From assembly GCA_030550295.1 (NCBI GenBank), contig JAUQPQ010000086.1:1-6342 (forward strand): DNA of 6,342 nt. The letters are read 5' to 3'. The position numbers and the translations under genes are program-made. The notes beneath the pieces are model-generated. The model searched no databases, was not told where the DNA came from, and saw nothing but the letters and a program-made list of their open reading frames with translations. The DNA is from Chloroflexota bacterium. GTDB lineage: Bacteria > Chloroflexota > Dehalococcoidia > SM23-28-2 > HRBIN24. How positions within the stretch are numbered: position 1 is the stretch's first letter; each line of letters starts with the position of its first letter. This document shows positions 6,159 to 6,342 of the stretch, piece by piece.

Positions 6159-6191
6159 AGGGGAGGAAGGGGGAAACTGCCTTCCTCCCCT
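6159..6191 (-). terminator. Hairpin downstream of phoU, probable transcription terminator
   Basis: AGGGGAGGAAGG (6159-6170) pairs perfectly over 12 bp with CCTTCCTCCCCT (6180-6191), leaving a 9-base loop. It begins 31 nt past the phoU stop. Like the hairpin at 3090-3128, it is built from GGGGAGG-type purine runs and lacks a U-tract on the minus strand. Confidence 0.6.
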
Positions 6192-6222
6192 TCCTTCACT
6201 GGCCTGGCAGTGCTATGGGTTA

Positions 6223-6342
6223 TTAGTATTTGGAGACGTTAAGCTCCTCTATCCGCCCCTCGACCAGGTAGACCACCCTTTCACAGATGTTGGTAGCCCG
6301 GTCGGCTATGCGCTCCAAGTTGTGGGCCACCCATGTAAGCCA
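6223..6342 (-). CDS. phoU: PhoU C-terminus (partial, cut by the window edge)
   Basis: The reverse strand reads 39 codons from the window edge to a TAA at 6225-6223, too short to stand out by length. The peptide WVAHNLERIADRATNICERV, continuing VYLVEGRIEELN, matches the conserved C-terminal helix of PhoU. The E-R-I-A-D-R-A-T-N-I motif is part of its metal-binding three-helix bundle repeat. PhoU is a cytoplasmic protein that links the PstSCAB phosphate transporter to the PhoR kinase and keeps the Pho response off when phosphate is plentiful. Upstream pst genes would be expected beyond the right edge but are not seen here. The gene ends normally and is followed by a hairpin. Confidence 0.9.
   Translation of the reverse strand, partial: WLTWVAHNLERIADRATNICERVVYLVEGRIEELNVSKY

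Noticed and set aside
6015..6242. Plus-strand open frame of 75 codons in the phoU-regulator gap
   Set aside because: It runs through the box, the inverted repeat and the hairpin, and overlaps the phoU end; its peptide shows no family features.

Overview
The window looks like a stretch of bacterial chromosome with moderately high GC. All confidently called genes lie on the minus strand, so they read from the right edge to the left. The mix suggests a thermophilic or otherwise environmental bacterium such as a Chloroflexota (Dehalococcoidia-like) lineage. It combines a phoU end next to an OmpR-type two-component pair, a membrane-anchored YceI protein, a secreted protein with 'GITxEQADxL'-like repeats and an iron-sulfur HhH-GPD glycosylase. 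This taxonomic guess comes from protein style only and is weak.

Layout in transcription order (right to left): the last 39 codons of phoU (6342-6223); a 226-bp intergenic region with a purine-rich hairpin, a second inverted repeat and a putative response-regulator box; a response regulator (5996-5325) and histidine kinase (5320-4037) as a tight two-gene operon; a 224-bp gap with a second copy of the same box; a secreted repeat protein starting with GTG (3812-3141); a hairpin and an unusual leader; a YceI-family protein (3072-2344); a 159-bp gap with a weak hairpin; an MFS transporter (2184-928); and an endonuclease III-like DNA glycosylase (864-181). The first ~160 bases hold what looks like the frameshifted 3' end of a transposase on the plus strand.

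Most useful regulatory observation: the pattern TTCTAAC-N6-TTAATGGGC occurs twice, with identical spacing, upstream of the response regulator and upstream of the secreted protein. Each copy lies just before a plausible -10. Inside it are two six-base half-sites 11 bp apart, the arrangement bound by PhoB/PhoP-type regulators. With phoU next door, the simplest model is a phosphate-linked or envelope-stress two-component system that autoregulates and also drives the secreted protein, possibly together with the YceI gene behind it. The leader before the YceI gene can fold in two mutually exclusive ways: a terminator-like hairpin, or a stem that hides its ribosome binding site.

No clearly new multi-gene system is visible. 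The MFS and glycosylase genes look like ordinary housekeeping or accessory genes.
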